Positions 44,791-53,297 of a DNA stretch of 64,000 nucleotides are shown here, one piece after another. Both the position numbers and the translations under genes were made by a program. Where the stretch lies: positions 186,001-250,000 of the forward strand of contig NZ_JAIOUV010000006.1 of assembly GCF_019931145.1 (NCBI RefSeq), in the 5' to 3' direction. The notes beneath the pieces were generated by a model. The model had not been told where the DNA came from, did not search any database, and saw nothing but the letters and a program-made list of their open reading frames with translations. The first letter of the stretch is position 1, and each line of letters opens with the position of its first letter. The stretch comes from Marinicella meishanensis (GTDB taxonomy: Bacteria; Pseudomonadota; Gammaproteobacteria; Xanthomonadales; Marinicellaceae).

Positions 44791-44882
44791 ATCCTTTTTT
44801 GATCAATGCGAGCCTAAATTTTATTGAATTATACGGCAAATTGCAGCACAGAAATGAAAACAGTCAGCAATCAACCCAAGTC

Positions 44883-45329
44883 ATGACAGAGATTTCAAAA
44901 TCGGCCTTGGTGCCACATCAAGCCACAGACATGCTGGCGCTGGTGAATGACATAGAAAAATACCCTGAATTTTTGCAATGGTGCCGAACCGGCTTCATCG
45001 ATGATCAATTTGCCGATGGCTACACCGCGGGAATGGTCATCAGGATCAAAGGGGTGCAGGTGGAATTTGCCACCGAGAACACCATCACCCACCATGAGGA
45101 CCACATTCGCATGGCCATGACGCTGGTCAAAGGGCCTTTTCGCAAGCTCCATGGTCAATGGCTGTTCACCCCTTATCCTGAGCAGGGCTCTAAAGTGGAG
45201 TTGCAATTGAAGTATGAAGTCAGGTCGCGACTGTTGGGGCGGGTGTTTGCCAAAGGGTTCGATCAGGTGGCGGCGCAATTGGTCGGTGATTTTGTGGCCA
45301 GGGCAGGGGTGGTGTATGGCACAAATTGA
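44883..45329 (+). CDS. ratA: RatA/COQ10-type protein
   Basis: 148 aa START-like domain protein. TEISKSALVPHQATDMLALVNDIEKYPEFLQWCRTGF and the C-terminal GRVFAKGFDQVAAQLVGDFVARAGVVYG are family hallmarks (polyketide cyclase/COQ10). In E. coli it is RatA, proposed to block 50S-30S joining; homologues act in ubiquinone function. The position with rnfH and next to smpB is conserved. Overlaps rnfH by 14 nt. Confidence 0.93.
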   Translation: MTEISKSALVPHQATDMLALVNDIEKYPEFLQWCRTGFIDDQFADGYTAGMVIRIKGVQVEFATENTITHHEDHIRMAMTLVKGPFRKLHGQWLFTPYPEQGSKVELQLKYEVRSRLLGRVFAKGFDQVAAQLVGDFVARAGVVYGTN

Positions 45330-45597
45330 ATTGATTTATGCAACCCCTGAAGCGCAGGAATTGATCCAGCTGGAAGTGCCTGATGGATCAACCATAGAAG
45401 CCTGCATAGAAGCCTCAGGCGTCCAGCAACAACACCCTGAAATTGACTTGCAGCAAATGAAAGTTGGGGTGTTCAGTCAAATCAAACCACTGAGTCATGT
45501 GGTACAGGATGGGGATCGGGTAGAGATCTACCGACCTTTGATCGCCGATCCCAAGGCCGTCAGAAGAAAACGCGCGGCGGCTGCCGAAAAAAAATGA
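45316..45597 (+). CDS. rnfH: RnfH family protein
   Basis: 93-residue beta-grasp (ubiquitin-like) protein. Visible family segments are IELIYATPEAQELIQLEVPDGSTIEACIEASGV and VGVFSQIKPLSHVVQDGDRVEIYRPLIADPKAVRRKRAAAA. Companion of RatA in the same operon in many proteobacteria; molecular role unsettled. Start ATG at 45316 lies inside ratA. Confidence 0.94.
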   Translation: MAQIELIYATPEAQELIQLEVPDGSTIEACIEASGVQQQHPEIDLQQMKVGVFSQIKPLSHVVQDGDRVEIYRPLIADPKAVRRKRAAAAEKK

Positions 45598-45600
45598 AGG

Positions 45601-45936
45601 TCAATCGACGTCGGTGGTGGTGACGTCGTCTTTGTTGGGAAAGTAATTGCCTTCGGTTCTGACCAATTGGTTGTTTTCAAAAAACAAGCTCAGCTTTTTT
45701 ACTTTTTTGAATTCACCTTTGATTTTGGTGGTGTTGATGTAGTCCCAGCGGTCTTGGTTGAATGGGTCTGCCACAGTGGGGGTGCCCAAGATGATCACCA
45801 CCTGTTGTTTGGTCATGCCAGGTCTGACTTCATCAATGTCTTCTTGCTTGAGGATGTTGCCTTGTTGTACCGGTGTTTTGTAACATCCTGTGAGGCCAAA
45901 GATCGCCAATAAGGTGCCGACGATGATTACTTTCAT
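45601..45936 (-). CDS. bamE: Outer membrane assembly lipoprotein BamE
   Basis: Small lipoprotein of the BAM complex that inserts outer-membrane beta-barrels. 111 aa: signal with lipobox (LTGC), then the SmpA/OmlA fold with EVRPGMTKQQVVIILGTPTVADPFNQDRWDYI. Start ATG at 45936 chosen because it begins the signal sequence. Convergent with rnfH and divergent from fur, a frequent order. Confidence 0.95.
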   Translation of the reverse strand: MKVIIVGTLLAIFGLTGCYKTPVQQGNILKQEDIDEVRPGMTKQQVVIILGTPTVADPFNQDRWDYINTTKIKGEFKKVKKLSLFFENNQLVRTEGNYFPNKDDVTTTDVD

Positions 45937-46007
45937 TTTAATTATTAGTCCAAAAATCAATCCGGAATGATACAATAAAATCAATTAAATAACAGTTAAT
46001 TCTTGCG

Positions 46008-46406
46008 ATGAGCAAAAAAGAAATCAAAGAAGCCGGCCTCAAAGTCACCTTGCCCCGCCTACAAATTCTGGAGTTTTTAACCCAAAACAAAGGCAAGCAC
46101 TACACCGCAGAAGAGTTGTATGATGAGATGAAGTCGGCCGATCATGATATTGGTTTGGCCACCATTTATCGGGTCTTGAATCAGTTTGAATCAGCTGGTT
46201 TGGTGAGCAAGAATCTGTTTGAAAACACCCAAGCCGTGTATGAGTTGGACACCGGAGAACACCACGACCACATGGTGGATGTGGACTATGGCAAAGTGAT
46301 CGAGTTTTTTGACTCGGAACTGGAGCAGTTGCAAGTCAAAATTGCCGAAAGCAAAGGCTATGAATTGATCGACCACAAATTGGTGTTGTACGTCAAAAAG
46401 AAATAA
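46008..46406 (+). CDS. fur: Ferric uptake regulator Fur
   Basis: Iron-sensing repressor, 132 aa. N-terminal winged helix (EAGLKVTLPRLQILEFLTQN, IGLATIYRVLNQFESAGLV). The metal site H-H-D-H (H85-H88) is present. The structural-zinc CxxC of E. coli Fur is absent: HHDHMVDVDYGKVIEF has no cysteine; Pseudomonas Fur also lacks the pair. No clear Shine-Dalgarno sequence or Fur box could be identified upstream. Confidence 0.94.
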   Translation: MSKKEIKEAGLKVTLPRLQILEFLTQNKGKHYTAEELYDEMKSADHDIGLATIYRVLNQFESAGLVSKNLFENTQAVYELDTGEHHDHMVDVDYGKVIEFFDSELEQLQVKIAESKGYELIDHKLVLYVKKK

Positions 46407-46763
46407 ATGGACATTTACAAAGAATTCTACCTGGAGTCAGCCCATTGGTTGCCGCATGTGCCTGTCGGTCACAAGTGTGGCAAACTGCATGGCCATTCCT
46501 TCAAGGTGATCATCACGGTCTCTGGAGAGCCGGATCCGCAGCTGGGCTGGATTGTTGATTTTGCTGACATCAAGCAAGCTTTCAAACCGATTTTTGAACA
46601 ATTGGATCACGCTTGTTTGAACCATGTGGTGGGCTTGGAAAATCCCACCAGTGAACACTTGGCGATTTGGATCTGGGATCATTTGAAACCCAGTTTGGCG
46701 CCATTGTCACAAGTCGAGGTGTGTGAAACGTGCACATCCGGTTGCGTGTATCGAGGGCCTTGA
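46407..46763 (+). CDS. queD: 6-carboxy-5,6,7,8-tetrahydropterin synthase
   Basis: QueD of the queuosine/7-deazaguanine pathway (PTPS family), 118 aa. Zinc-binding His in SAHWLP and in LHGHSFKV, the catalytic Cys in [10 protein letters not shown], and [22 protein letters not shown]. The C-terminus carries extra cysteines ([12 protein letters not shown]). It begins directly after the fur stop with no gap, so it is probably translated from the fur transcript. PTPS-type proteins vary in role, so some uncertainty remains. Confidence 0.9.
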   Translation: MDIYKEFYLESAHWLPHVPVGHKCGKLHGHSFKVIITVSGEPDPQLGWIVDFADIKQAFKPIFEQLDHACLNHVVGLENPTSEHLAIWIWDHLKPSLAPLSQVEVCETCTSGCVYRGP

Positions 46764-46859
46764 GTGCGGTCTGCTGGGGCTGCAGCCAACCCCCGGGCCA
46801 CTGACCGTGAGTTGGTTCGGGCAGGCGGCAAAAAAATCACAAATTCTGCAGAAAAATAT

Positions 46860-46888
46860 TTGACTCTGCCGTGATTAATGCCGATAAT
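46860..46888 (+). promoter_or_regulatory. tRNA operon promoter
   Basis: TTGACT (46860-46865), 17-bp spacer, GATAAT (46883-46888). The tRNA-Ala begins 15 nt past the -10. Strong match for the tRNA-Ala/Glu/Glu transcript. Confidence 0.65.
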
Positions 46889-46903
46889 ACGCATCCTCTT
46901 TGT

Positions 46904-46979
46904 GGGGCTATAGCTCAGCTGGGAGAGCGCAACACTGGCAGTGTTGAGGTCAGCGGTTCGATCCCGCTTAGCTCCACCA
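46904..46979 (+). tRNA. tRNA-Ala(GGC)
   Basis: 76 nt including an encoded CCA. Acceptor GGGGCTA/TAGCTCC, anticodon stem CAACA/TGTTG with loop CTGGCAG giving anticodon GGC, and T-loop GGTTCGATCC. First of three tRNA genes. Confidence 0.95.
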
Positions 46980-47025
46980 CTTTTTTAAGAGGCTTTGTCA
47001 AATACAAAGCAATGTGAAAGTCCTT

Positions 47026-47105
47026 TGCGTCCCATTCGTCTAGTGGCCTAGGACTCCGCCCTTTCACGGCGGCAACAGGGGTTCGAGTCCCCTATGGGAC
47101 GCCAA
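47026..47105 (+). repeat. 80-bp direct repeat, unit 1
   Basis: Sequence identical to 47164-47243, covering the tRNA-Glu gene plus 3 bp before and 1 bp after. Marks a tandem duplication or gene conversion limited to the tRNA. Confidence 0.85.
47029..47104 (+). tRNA. tRNA-Glu(TTC), copy 1
   Basis: 76 nt with encoded CCA. Anticodon arm CCGCC-CTTTCAC-GGCGG gives TTC. Acceptor GTCCCAT/ATGGGAC with G discriminator, then CCA. Identical to the copy 62 nt downstream. Confidence 0.95.
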
Positions 47106-47163
47106 TCACAACCACCCAATCTTCGTGCCAGATCCAGGTTTGGCTGAAATGATTTGAATGTCC

Positions 47164-47243
47164 TGCGTCCCATTCGTCTAGTGGCCTAGGACTCCGCCCT
47201 TTCACGGCGGCAACAGGGGTTCGAGTCCCCTATGGGACGCCAA
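47164..47243 (+). repeat. 80-bp direct repeat, unit 2
   Basis: Second unit identical to 47026-47105; flanks beyond it diverge. Confidence 0.85.
47167..47242 (+). tRNA. tRNA-Glu(TTC), copy 2
   Basis: 76 nt, identical to copy 1 through all 76 positions. Last gene of the tRNA group. Confidence 0.95.
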
Positions 47244-47263
47244 CATTCAATTCAGCAATCTTT

Positions 47264-47279
47264 GGCCACTGAGGTGGCC
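47264..47279. terminator. Hairpin after the tRNA genes
   Basis: GGCCAC-tgag-GTGGCC, perfect 6-bp stem, 21 nt past the last tRNA. A second perfect hairpin, ACAGCA-tcc-TGCTGT (47309-47323), abuts the ispB stop from the other side. Neither has a long T run. Confidence 0.45.
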
Positions 47280-47322
47280 TGACGGCACATCCAACCCAAC
47301 CAGTCTTTACAGCATCCTGCTG

Positions 47323-48306
47323 TTATTGATTCCTCTGCCAGGCAAAGTCACACAAGAAAAGCAGGGCTTGTTTGGCTAGGCTGTCGGGCAGGGAGGCCAG
47401 TTTCTGTTTGGCCGCAGCGGCTCTGGATTGGGCTTGTTCGATGGTGTATTCAATGGCCCCTGCAGTGATGACCATGTGCTTGATTGCTTTGAAATCGGCT
47501 TGATCCGGTTGTTTGATGGCTTCAATGACGGTTTGTCGCTGCTCACCTGTGCCGTTTTTCAACAAATGAATCAGGGGTAAAGTCAATTTGCCTTCGCTGA
47601 AGTCATCCCCCAAGTTTTTACCCAAATCGTCGTCACTGGCGGTGTAATCCAGCACATCATCGGCAATTTGAAAAGCGGCACCCAACAACATGCCAAATGC
47701 CGCCAGCTCTTGCTGCACTTGACTGGGTTGTTCGGCAATCACCGCGGCCAGTTCACACGCGGCTTCAAACAGCTTGGCGGTTTTGTTGTCGATGATTTGG
47801 TAGTAATCGGCTTCGCTGATGTCGATGTTGCCAATCTGTAACAACTGTTGCACCTCACCTTCTGAAATTTTGTTGGTGGCATCCGAGAGGATCGACATCA
47901 CTTCCATGCGGTTGGCTTTGACCATCATCTGGAATGATTTGGAGTACAGAAAATCACCGACCAGCACACTGGCTGAATTGCCCCAAATCTCATGGGATGT
48001 TTTTTCACCGCGGCGCATTTCCGATTCATCCACCACATCATCATGCAGCAGTGTGGCGGTGTGGATCAACTCAATCACCGCCGCCAAATTGATGTTTTGG
48101 TCACCTTCATAAGCCAGCGCGTCGGCTATCAACAACATCAACATGGGGCGCAGCCTTTTGCCACCATTGCTGATGATGTATTCCGCAATTTGATTGATCA
48201 AAATGACTTCAGAGTTAAGTTGTTGACGCAGGTGTTGATTGACCCGCTGCATGCCCGGGTCGGTGAGTTTGATGACGTCGTTGATGTGGTTGACGGTGTT
48301 GGTCAT
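47323..48306 (-). CDS. ispB: Polyprenyl diphosphate synthase (octaprenyl type)
   Basis: Adds isopentenyl units to make the ubiquinone side chain. 327 aa. First aspartate-rich motif LLHDDVVDESEMRRG (D89, D90, D93), second motif FQIADDVLDYTASDDDLGKNLGDDFSEGK. GNSASVLVGDFLYSKSF is typical of IspB. The chain length is inferred from family. Convergent with the tRNA genes. Confidence 0.94.
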   Translation of the reverse strand: MTNTVNHINDVIKLTDPGMQRVNQHLRQQLNSEVILINQIAEYIISNGGKRLRPMLMLLIADALAYEGDQNINLAAVIELIHTATLLHDDVVDESEMRRGEKTSHEIWGNSASVLVGDFLYSKSFQMMVKANRMEVMSILSDATNKISEGEVQQLLQIGNIDISEADYYQIIDNKTAKLFEAACELAAVIAEQPSQVQQELAAFGMLLGAAFQIADDVLDYTASDDDLGKNLGDDFSEGKLTLPLIHLLKNGTGEQRQTVIEAIKQPDQADFKAIKHMVITAGAIEYTIEQAQSRAAAAKQKLASLPDSLAKQALLFLCDFAWQRNQ

Positions 48307-48610
48307 GGTGGTGGGTGTGCTGTTTCTCGCGGCAAAAATATTCGCCCGCCATTATAAAGGAATCCGCTTGGCTCTTCATTCATTTTTGTTGCCGAGACCA
48401 ATCCAAGTCTGTGTGGTGGGAGAGAACTGATTTCAAGTCTAATCCCATTGTGTCAACAGTGTGTCGGCAAGGAATCACATGGGCCGCACAAATCCATGGC
48501 GGCTGACAGAGCTCAGCAGCCTTATCCAGACCGGCCGTGCGTTTATTTGCCTTGTTGGGGGAATTATTGATTGGTCTGACCTGATTATTTTGATACCATT
48601 CGCCACCGGT
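48307..48610. other. 304-bp intergenic region between ispB and the MFS gene
   Basis: Divergent promoter region. Contains the ispB leader and an in-frame extension of the MFS gene (from 48461) that lacks membrane-protein character and a ribosome-binding site. GGTCTGACC, a short palindrome, lies at about 48573. I see no other gene or RNA. Confidence 0.4.
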
Positions 48611-49804
48611 ATGTCTAAGATGAATTCACTCGAAAAAAAATCGGCATGGGCCATTGCGTTCATGATTGCTCTGCGCATGTACGGTTTGTTCCTGATCTTG
48701 CCGGTGTTCGCCATTTATGCCGCAGAAGTGCCTGGTACCACGCCGGTGTTGATGGGTTTGGCAATCGGTGTCTATGGCTTGACCCAGGCCTTGTTGCAAA
48801 TACCTATGGGCTTCATGTCGGACCTTTGGGGGCGCAAAAAAATCATGACTTTGGGCTTGGGCTTGTTCATCATCGGTTCGGTGATGGCGGCCATGGCCAC
48901 CGACATCTATTGGATCATTGCTGGTCGATTGGTACAAGGCATGGGGGCCATCGCTGCCACCGGCCTGGCTTTGGTGGCAGACGTGTCCCGTCCTGAACAA
49001 CGGGGCAAAATGATGGCAGTGATTGGCAGTTCCATAGGTCTGTCATTCATGTTGGCTTTCATCACCGGGCCGATTCTGGCTCAAATGGTTGGGCTCAGCG
49101 GTTTGTTTTGGCTGACTGCTGGCTTGGCCCTGCTGGCCTTGTTTGTGTTGCTGTGGGTGGTTGAGGAACCGCCCAAACGGCAAGCCAGGGATTATCGTTT
49201 CCAAGAAATGCTGCATTGTGTGCGACAGAAGGAGTTGTTGTGGATGGATGTGGCGGTGTTTGCGCTGCATGCGTCCATGACGGCCTTGTTTTTGGTGGTG
49301 CCATTGGTCTTGGTACAGCAGTTTGATTTGGCACTGGAATCTCATTGGCAGCTGTATTTGCCAGTGTTGTTGTTGTCTTTGGCCATCATGCTGCCGCTGA
49401 TCATAGGTCAGGAAAAACTGAACATGCACTGGCCATTCATGACCGCTGGATTCATGCTGCTGGGCATCAGCTTGTTGTTGATCAATATGACCCCTGAATG
49501 GCTGTGGTTGATGGCCGCTTGCTTGGTGCTGTATTTCGGCTTATTCAACTATTTAGAAGCGGCCATGCCATCGGCCTTGTCACGCATGGCAGATGAGCAA
49601 TACCGGGGTGCTGCCATGGGGGTGTTTGCCACCAGTGAGTTCTTGGGGGCCTTTGTGGGTGGTGCAATCGGCGGTTATATCCTGGGATTCAACCCAGCGT
49701 GGGTGTTGCCGTTCATGGCCCTGTTGCTGTTGTTGGTGTCATTGGTTGGCATGTGGTTGCTGTTCAGTCGCCGCCAACGGCCATTGGGCACTACTCAGCG
49801 GTAG
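48611..49804 (+). CDS. MFS transporter
   Basis: About 397 aa with 12 predicted membrane helices, major facilitator superfamily of the drug/H+ antiporter type. Motif A after helix 2 is visible as GFMSDLWGRKKIMTLG, and ALRMYGLFLILPVFAIYA in helix 1 resembles YajR-like proteins. The YAM domain that follows in E. coli YajR is missing. Starts at 48611 or 48620 are possible. Substrate unknown. Confidence 0.85.
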   Translation: MSKMNSLEKKSAWAIAFMIALRMYGLFLILPVFAIYAAEVPGTTPVLMGLAIGVYGLTQALLQIPMGFMSDLWGRKKIMTLGLGLFIIGSVMAAMATDIYWIIAGRLVQGMGAIAATGLALVADVSRPEQRGKMMAVIGSSIGLSFMLAFITGPILAQMVGLSGLFWLTAGLALLALFVLLWVVEEPPKRQARDYRFQEMLHCVRQKELLWMDVAVFALHASMTALFLVVPLVLVQQFDLALESHWQLYLPVLLLSLAIMLPLIIGQEKLNMHWPFMTAGFMLLGISLLLINMTPEWLWLMAACLVLYFGLFNYLEAAMPSALSRMADEQYRGAAMGVFATSEFLGAFVGGAIGGYILGFNPAWVLPFMALLLLLVSLVGMWLLFSRRQRPLGTTQR

Positions 49805-49809
49805 TGGAG

Positions 49810-51075
49810 TCAAGCCGGATTGGCCGGCGGTTCAATCAACACCCGGCTGATGATGTTGTCTTCGGTGGTCTCTAAGATGGTCATGTGATAACCATCGATG
49901 TTGACGCCCAAATCTTTGGTCGGTAAATCCTGGATGTGTTCGGTGATCAAGCCATTGATGGTGGTGGCTTCTTCGGTCGGCAGTGTCCACTGCAAGCGGC
50001 GGTTGAGGGAGCGGACGGCTATGCGGCCTTTGACCACGTATTGGTTGTCGCCTTGCTTGATGATCTTCAAGCCGCGATCCCCCGGCTCTGAAGTGAATTT
50101 GCCGACGATTTCTTCCAGGATGTCGTCCAAAGTCACCAAGCCCACCAAGTCGCCGTATTCATCGACCACCAAGCCCATGCGCCGTTCTTTCTTTTGGAAC
50201 TCGCGCAACTGAGCCGATAAACTGGCGGTTTCGGGCACGAAGTAGGGCTTGCGCAAGATGCGCTTGAGTTTGTTGACATCCAAATTTTGATTCTTCAACA
50301 TGGTCAGGATGGTGCGGATGTGCAGGATGCCAATCACTTGGTCGATGTTGTCAACATAGACCGGCAAGCGGGTCAGGTAGGTGTTGACCAGCTGTTTTTC
50401 AATCAGATCCCAGTCGTCATTGATGTTGATGCCTTGAACTTCATTGCGTGGGACCATCACGTCTTCGATGTTGATGTGATCCAGGTTCATCACGTTGATC
50501 ATCATCTTTTGGTGCACATCGGGGTTGATCAGGTCGTTCTCTATGACCAGGGTTTTCAGTTCCTCCCTGGACAAGGCCTCAGAGGCGATGTTCTTGGGCA
50601 CGCCCAACAAGCGCAACAAGCCATTGGTCATCAAGTTGGTGGTCCAGACCACCGGATACAGAACTTTGAGTAAGGGGGTCAGGATAAAAGCCGCGGTGTA
50701 GCCAATTTTTTCCGGGTGCAAGGCGGCATAAGTTTTGGGTGTGACTTCAGAAAAAATCAGGATGGCAAAGGTCAAAAAGGCGGTGCCGTAGGCAACCCCC
50801 TTGTCGCCAGCGATTTTGATCGCCACAATGGTGGTCAGTGCGGTGGCGGCGATGTTGATGAAGTTGTTGCCGATCAAGATCAAGCCAATCAGCCGATCGG
50901 GTTTTTCCAGCAGTTTTTTGGCCAGATAGGCGCCTTTTCTTTGTTTCGCATCATTTTTCAACTTAATCCGGTTCAAGGCCATCAGTGCCGTTTCCGAACT
51001 GGAGAAAAATGCCGACAACAAGAGCAGGACGCCGATGGTGATCACTAAATAACTTGTGGGTATTTGATCCAGCAA
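49810..51075 (-). CDS. HlyC/CorC family transporter (DUF21-CBS-CorC)
   Basis: 421 aa from a TTG at 51075. An N-terminal DUF21 membrane region (LVITIGVLLLLSAFFSSSETALMALNRIKLKNDAK, three or four helices), two CBS domains (about 210-335; MVPRNEVQGININDDWDLI) and the C-terminal CorC_HlyC domain (about 345-415). Related proteins act in magnesium or cobalt resistance or transport. The start is just 2 nt past the stop of the upstream CcsA-like gene; extending further would run into that gene. GGTG is a weak ribosome-binding site. Confidence 0.85.
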   Translation of the reverse strand: MLDQIPTSYLVITIGVLLLLSAFFSSSETALMALNRIKLKNDAKQRKGAYLAKKLLEKPDRLIGLILIGNNFINIAATALTTIVAIKIAGDKGVAYGTAFLTFAILIFSEVTPKTYAALHPEKIGYTAAFILTPLLKVLYPVVWTTNLMTNGLLRLLGVPKNIASEALSREELKTLVIENDLINPDVHQKMMINVMNLDHINIEDVMVPRNEVQGININDDWDLIEKQLVNTYLTRLPVYVDNIDQVIGILHIRTILTMLKNQNLDVNKLKRILRKPYFVPETASLSAQLREFQKKERRMGLVVDEYGDLVGLVTLDDILEEIVGKFTSEPGDRGLKIIKQGDNQYVVKGRIAVRSLNRRLQWTLPTEEATTINGLITEHIQDLPTKDLGVNIDGYHMTILETTEDNIISRVLIEPPANPA

Positions 51076-51077
51076 GC

Positions 51078-51863
51078 TTACACCAAATAATCCAATACGA
51101 TGTAACTGCCCAAGAAGCCCAGCATCAGCAAACTCATGGCCAACAGGTTCAATTTGATGGCGGTGCGCCCGCGCCAACCTTTGGTCAGGCGGCCCACGAT
51201 CAAGATCGCAAACAGCATCCAAGCCACCAAAGAAAAGACGATCTTGTGACCCATGCCTTGTGACAAGAACCCTTGCACAAACATCACCCCGGTGATCAAA
51301 GAACAGCTCAAAAACAACCAGCCAAATAAAATCAGCTTGAACAGTTTTTCTTCATTGCGCAACAAACTGTTGATGGTCATGCTTTGTGAGATGAACACGT
51401 TTTTTTTCATTTGTTTGATTTGCCAGCCCAAATTGATCGAAACCAGCGATGACACAAACAACAATGAGTAGGCCAACACCGACAACAGGATGTGCAAGTC
51501 TATGGCCCAAACATGGGGTTTTGAGGCGGTGGTGTGTGGTAAAAAGTAAATCCAGCCGAGGATGACAATGGCGACCAAGTGCAAGATACCTCGAACCCAA
51601 GGCAGCCTGAATGCCGCCAACAGGACGATGATGTTGGCCATCCAACTGACCACCAAACAGGCGTTTTGGGCATTGAAGACCCAACCATCAGTGGTCAGCA
51701 ACAATTGACCGGTGATGATGGTTTGCAACAAACTGGCCAAGATAAACAGCACCACCGAAGTCAGGTAATTTTTGACGGTCAACAGTGCCAACAGGTGTAA
51801 CACCGCTGTGGCCAGGAAGAGGTATGTCATATCAGGGAAGCGGCAATAATAATTGACCGTCAC
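51078..51863 (-). CDS. CcsA-like cytochrome c assembly membrane protein (YpjD type)
   Basis: 261 aa with about eight membrane helices. The SVLAYSLLFVSSLVSINLGWQ region and the tail GMGHKIVFSLVAWMLFAILIVGRLTKGWRGRTAIKLNLLAMSLLMLGFLGSYI fit the CcsA/HemX-type heme-handling family. WRGRTA near the C-terminus is a family hallmark. The start is a GTG at 51863 or an ATG at 51830. It diverges from ffh, the usual place for ypjD. Its exact role is not settled. Confidence 0.8.
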   Translation of the reverse strand: MTVNYYCRFPDMTYLFLATAVLHLLALLTVKNYLTSVVLFILASLLQTIITGQLLLTTDGWVFNAQNACLVVSWMANIIVLLAAFRLPWVRGILHLVAIVILGWIYFLPHTTASKPHVWAIDLHILLSVLAYSLLFVSSLVSINLGWQIKQMKKNVFISQSMTINSLLRNEEKLFKLILFGWLFLSCSLITGVMFVQGFLSQGMGHKIVFSLVAWMLFAILIVGRLTKGWRGRTAIKLNLLAMSLLMLGFLGSYIVLDYLV

Positions 51864-51887
51864 GTTTCTATTTACAGATATTCACAT

Positions 51888-51893
51888 TATAAT
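51888..51893 (+). promoter_or_regulatory. -10 element for ffh
   Basis: Exact TATAAT 38 nt before the ffh ATG, between the divergent ccsA-like and ffh genes. The -35 is weak (TTTCTA, 17 bp upstream). AGGA lies 12 nt before the ATG. Confidence 0.35.
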
Positions 51894-51931
51894 AGCAGGT
51901 TGTATTTTTTACCAACAGGATAATCAACAAC

Positions 51932-53290
51932 ATGTTTGATAATTTGACCGACAAACTCGCCAAGAGCATACAGAAAATCCGGGGACAGGCCAACCTGTCT
52001 GAAGACAATATCAAGGAAGCTTTGCGCGAAGTGCGGGTGGCCTTGTTGGAGGCCGATGTGGCCTTGCCGGTGGTCAAATCATTCATTGATGATGTCAAAG
52101 AACGGGCCTTGGGCAAAGAGGTTTTGACCAGTTTGAAGCCGGCTCAGGTGATGGTCAAAGTGGTGCAGGAAGAGTTGATCAAAGTCCTGGGTGAAGCCAC
52201 TGAAGGGATCAATTTCAATGCCCAACCTCCCGTGGTTATATTGATGGCTGGCCTGCAGGGGGCCGGTAAAACCACCACCACCGGTAAATTGGCCCGCTAC
52301 CTGAAAGAGCGCGAGCAGAAAAAAGTCATGGTGGTCTCAGCTGACGTCTACCGACCGGCAGCGATTGAGCAGCTGCAAACAGTGGCTGAGCAAGTGGGGG
52401 TTGATTGGCACCCATCCTCAGTGATTGACGATCCGGTGACCATTGGCATGACCGCCTTACAAGCGGCCAAGAAAGGCTATTACGACGTGCTGATCGTCGA
52501 CACCGCCGGTCGATTGGCGGTGGACGAAGCCATGATGGCCGAAATCAAGTCTTTACAGCACAGCATCAGCCCCACCGAAACTTTGTTTGTGGTGGATGCC
52601 ATGACCGGTCAAGATGCCGCCAACACCGCCAAGGCCTTTGCCGACGCCTTGGAGCTGACCGGGGTGGTGCTGACCAAGGTCGATGGCGATGCCCGCGGCG
52701 GGGCGGCGTTGTCGGTGAAAACCATCACCGGCAAACCGATCAAGTTTCAAGGTGTGGGCGAGAAAATGGACGCCCTGGAACCGTTCCACCCGGACCGCAT
52801 TGCCTCCAGCATCCTGGGTATGGGTGATGTGTTGTCGTTGGTGGAAGAAGTTGAACGCAAAGTCGATAAGAAGGAAGCCGAAAAATTGGCCAAGAAAGTG
52901 GCCAAGGGCAACAAATTCACCTTGGAAGATTTTCAGGCCCAGTTGGTGCAAATGCAAAACATGGGTGGCATGGCCTCGATGTTGGATAAATTACCAGGCA
53001 TGGGGCAACTGCCGGATGCCGTCAAGGACCAGGTCAACGACAAAACCACTGACCGCATGCTGGCAGTGATCAACTCCATGACCATTAAGGAAAAACGCTA
53101 TCCACAACTGATCAAAGGCTCCAGAAAAAGGCGCATTGCCAATGGTTCTGGGACCAGCATCCAAGACGTGTCAAAATTGTTGAAACAATACAACCAAATG
53201 CAAAAAATGATGCGCAAATTCAAAGGCAAGGGGATGCTTAAAATGATGCAGAAGTTGGGTGGAAAAATGCCTGGCGGCATGCCGTTTTAA
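51932..53290 (+). CDS. ffh: Signal recognition particle protein Ffh
   Basis: GTPase that brings ribosomes making membrane proteins to FtsY. 452 aa: N domain (1-90), G domain with GLQGAGKTTTTGKLARY, DTAGR and TKVDGDARGGAAL, then the methionine-rich M domain (about 325-452; LVQMQNMGGMASMLDKLPGMGQ) that binds signal peptides and 4.5S RNA. Normal length. Confidence 0.97.
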   Translation: MFDNLTDKLAKSIQKIRGQANLSEDNIKEALREVRVALLEADVALPVVKSFIDDVKERALGKEVLTSLKPAQVMVKVVQEELIKVLGEATEGINFNAQPPVVILMAGLQGAGKTTTTGKLARYLKEREQKKVMVVSADVYRPAAIEQLQTVAEQVGVDWHPSSVIDDPVTIGMTALQAAKKGYYDVLIVDTAGRLAVDEAMMAEIKSLQHSISPTETLFVVDAMTGQDAANTAKAFADALELTGVVLTKVDGDARGGAALSVKTITGKPIKFQGVGEKMDALEPFHPDRIASSILGMGDVLSLVEEVERKVDKKEAEKLAKKVAKGNKFTLEDFQAQLVQMQNMGGMASMLDKLPGMGQLPDAVKDQVNDKTTDRMLAVINSMTIKEKRYPQLIKGSRKRRIANGSGTSIQDVSKLLKQYNQMQKMMRKFKGKGMLKMMQKLGGKMPGGMPF

Positions 53291-53297
53291 GCCAGCC

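Noticed and set aside
45937-46007. Fur box between bamE and fur
   Set aside because: AT-rich but no convincing GATAAT-type 19-bp repeat.
48461-48610. N-terminal extension of the MFS gene
   Set aside because: Sequence before MSKMNSLEKK has no membrane-protein character and no ribosome-binding site.
51076-51222. Upstream extension of the CorC/HlyC ORF
   Set aside because: It overlaps the C-terminal coding part of the CcsA-like gene in a different frame and has no similarity to the DUF21 region.
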